A stretch of DNA of 34,236 nt from Aestuariivita sp. GTDB lineage: Bacteria; Pseudomonadota; Alphaproteobacteria; Rhodobacterales; Rhodobacteraceae. The stretch covers positions 1-34,236 of the forward strand of contig JAPORU010000062.1 in assembly GCA_026710045.1 (NCBI GenBank), read 5' to 3'. Every line of letters starts with the position of its first letter. Position 1 is the first letter of the stretch. Positions 33,599 through 34,236 of this stretch are shown one piece after another. Both the position numbers and the translations under genes were made by a program. The notes beneath the pieces were generated by a model. The model searched no databases. It was not told the DNA's origin and saw only the letters and a list, made by a program, of their open reading frames with translations.

Positions 33599-34236
33599 GT
33601 GATATTGATATTCGAATAGAGGGTTGTGCCGGCCGGATTACGCTGACACGTCCTCAAGCTTTAAACGCTCTCACATATTCTATGTGTACAGCCATTGAAG
33701 ACGCGATCGAAAGTTGGCGTGACAATATCCGTGTGAAGATGGTTATTTTCGATGCAGAAGGCGACAGAGCTTTCTGTGCCGGCGGCGATATCTCCAAAAT
33801 GTATGAAGTCGGAATGAAGGGTGACTTTGAATACGGCCGGAAATTTTGGCGCGATGAATACCGTCTCAATTCGAAGCTCTTTTATTATCAAAAACCAATT
33901 GTGAGCTTTATGCAAGGATTCGTTATGGGAGGCGGAGTTGGGATTGGTTGTCACGGGTCTCACAGGATTGTTTGCGCTGATAGCAAAATTTCAATGCCCG
34001 AATGCGGAATCGGACTGATACCGGATGTTGGTGGATCACTGATGTTGGCACTCGCACCTGGTCGTCTCGGAGAATTTCTCGGGACAACCGGTTGGCGCAT
34101 GGGTCCTGAAGATGCAATTTATGCCGGGTTTGCCGACATTTACATATCACGCGACTTATGGCCGGATCTTATCAGAGACCTGACAGATACAGGTGATCTT
34201 GGCTCTATTGAACGTTCCAGTATCTGTATCGGTACT
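33595..34236 (+). CDS. 3-hydroxyisobutyryl-CoA hydrolase (5' part, runs off window)
   Basis: A reading frame of 214 codons that starts at ATG 33595, overlapping the acyl-CoA dehydrogenase stop, and continues past the right edge without a stop. It is an enoyl-CoA hydratase/isomerase-family protein of the HIBCH type. Seen: the opening LTRPQALNALTYSM, the oxyanion-hole segment AFCAGGDISKMYE, the second glycine-rich block GFVMGGGVGIGCHGSH, and the MPECGIGLIPDVGGS motif containing the Glu and Asp used by 3-hydroxyisobutyryl-CoA hydrolase. It should release 3-hydroxyisobutyrate, the step after isobutyryl-CoA dehydrogenation and hydration in valine degradation. The coupled neighbour supports this over a generic enoyl-CoA hydratase. 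Confidence 0.88.
   Translation, partial: MSDIDIRIEGCAGRITLTRPQALNALTYSMCTAIEDAIESWRDNIRVKMVIFDAEGDRAFCAGGDISKMYEVGMKGDFEYGRKFWRDEYRLNSKLFYYQKPIVSFMQGFVMGGGVGIGCHGSHRIVCADSKISMPECGIGLIPDVGGSLMLALAPGRLGEFLGTTGWRMGPEDAIYAGFADIYISRDLWPDLIRDLTDTGDLGSIERSSICIGT

Overview
The window looks like a chromosomal segment of an alphaproteobacterium of moderate GC content. The markers are GapR (UPF0335), NDUFA12 and DUF2155 proteins, the block accB-accC-aat convergent with DUF2155-mlaD-NDUFA12, and the alphaproteobacterial forms of PstC and PstA with long N-terminal regions. I know this arrangement best from Rhodobacterales and their relatives, but I cannot place the genus. Most of the window is housekeeping, with one small decayed island at the left end.

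Region by region: 1-2700 is a worn mobile island next to tRNA-Thr(UGU). It holds a HigB-type toxin whose antitoxin reading frame is cut short, a dead P4-type tyrosine integrase (two in-frame amber codons and a 3' frameshift), an intact ParDE-like toxin-antitoxin pair and an AlpA-like regulator with a palindromic operator. 3106-5671 is the molybdate ABC importer modABC, convergent with gapR. 6304-7241 carries a small membrane protein and a TIGR01244/DUF442 phosphatase-like protein. 7412-7510 can fold into a long bulged hairpin and may be an unannotated small RNA. 7723-10291 is accB-accC-aat (malonyl-CoA supply and N-end-rule tagging). The minus-strand run 10246-14062 is DUF2155, mlaD, NDUFA12, a Rid-family protein, clpX and clpP; Aat and ClpXP both act in regulated proteolysis. 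14406-15668 encodes an iron-sulfur flavoprotein that resembles BciB and 7-hydroxymethyl chlorophyll a reductase, with a TGT-N12-ACA palindrome upstream. 16197-18980 is a large SWIM/SNF2 ATPase.

19501-26133 is a phosphate-starvation unit: tandem Pho-box repeats, then pstS, a strong hairpin, pstC, pstA, pstB, phoU and phoB. The usual sensor kinase gene phoR is not in the window. 26185-29072 holds ytoQ and pheT (no pheS beside it). 29481-30338 is a secreted polyhydroxybutyrate-depolymerase-like esterase, divergent from a CoxE-type VWA protein (30991-32175). The right edge begins a probable valine-degradation operon: an isobutyryl-CoA-dehydrogenase-like acyl-CoA dehydrogenase overlapping a 3-hydroxyisobutyryl-CoA hydrolase gene that runs off the end.

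I found no CRISPR array, prophage structural genes, complete insertion sequence or clear new multi-gene system. The best leads are the truncated antitoxin beside an intact toxin, the structured region before accB, the BciB-like gene with its possible photosynthesis-regulator site, and the uncharacterised tail of the SWIM/SNF2 protein. All functional calls rest on motif recognition by eye; no database search was run.
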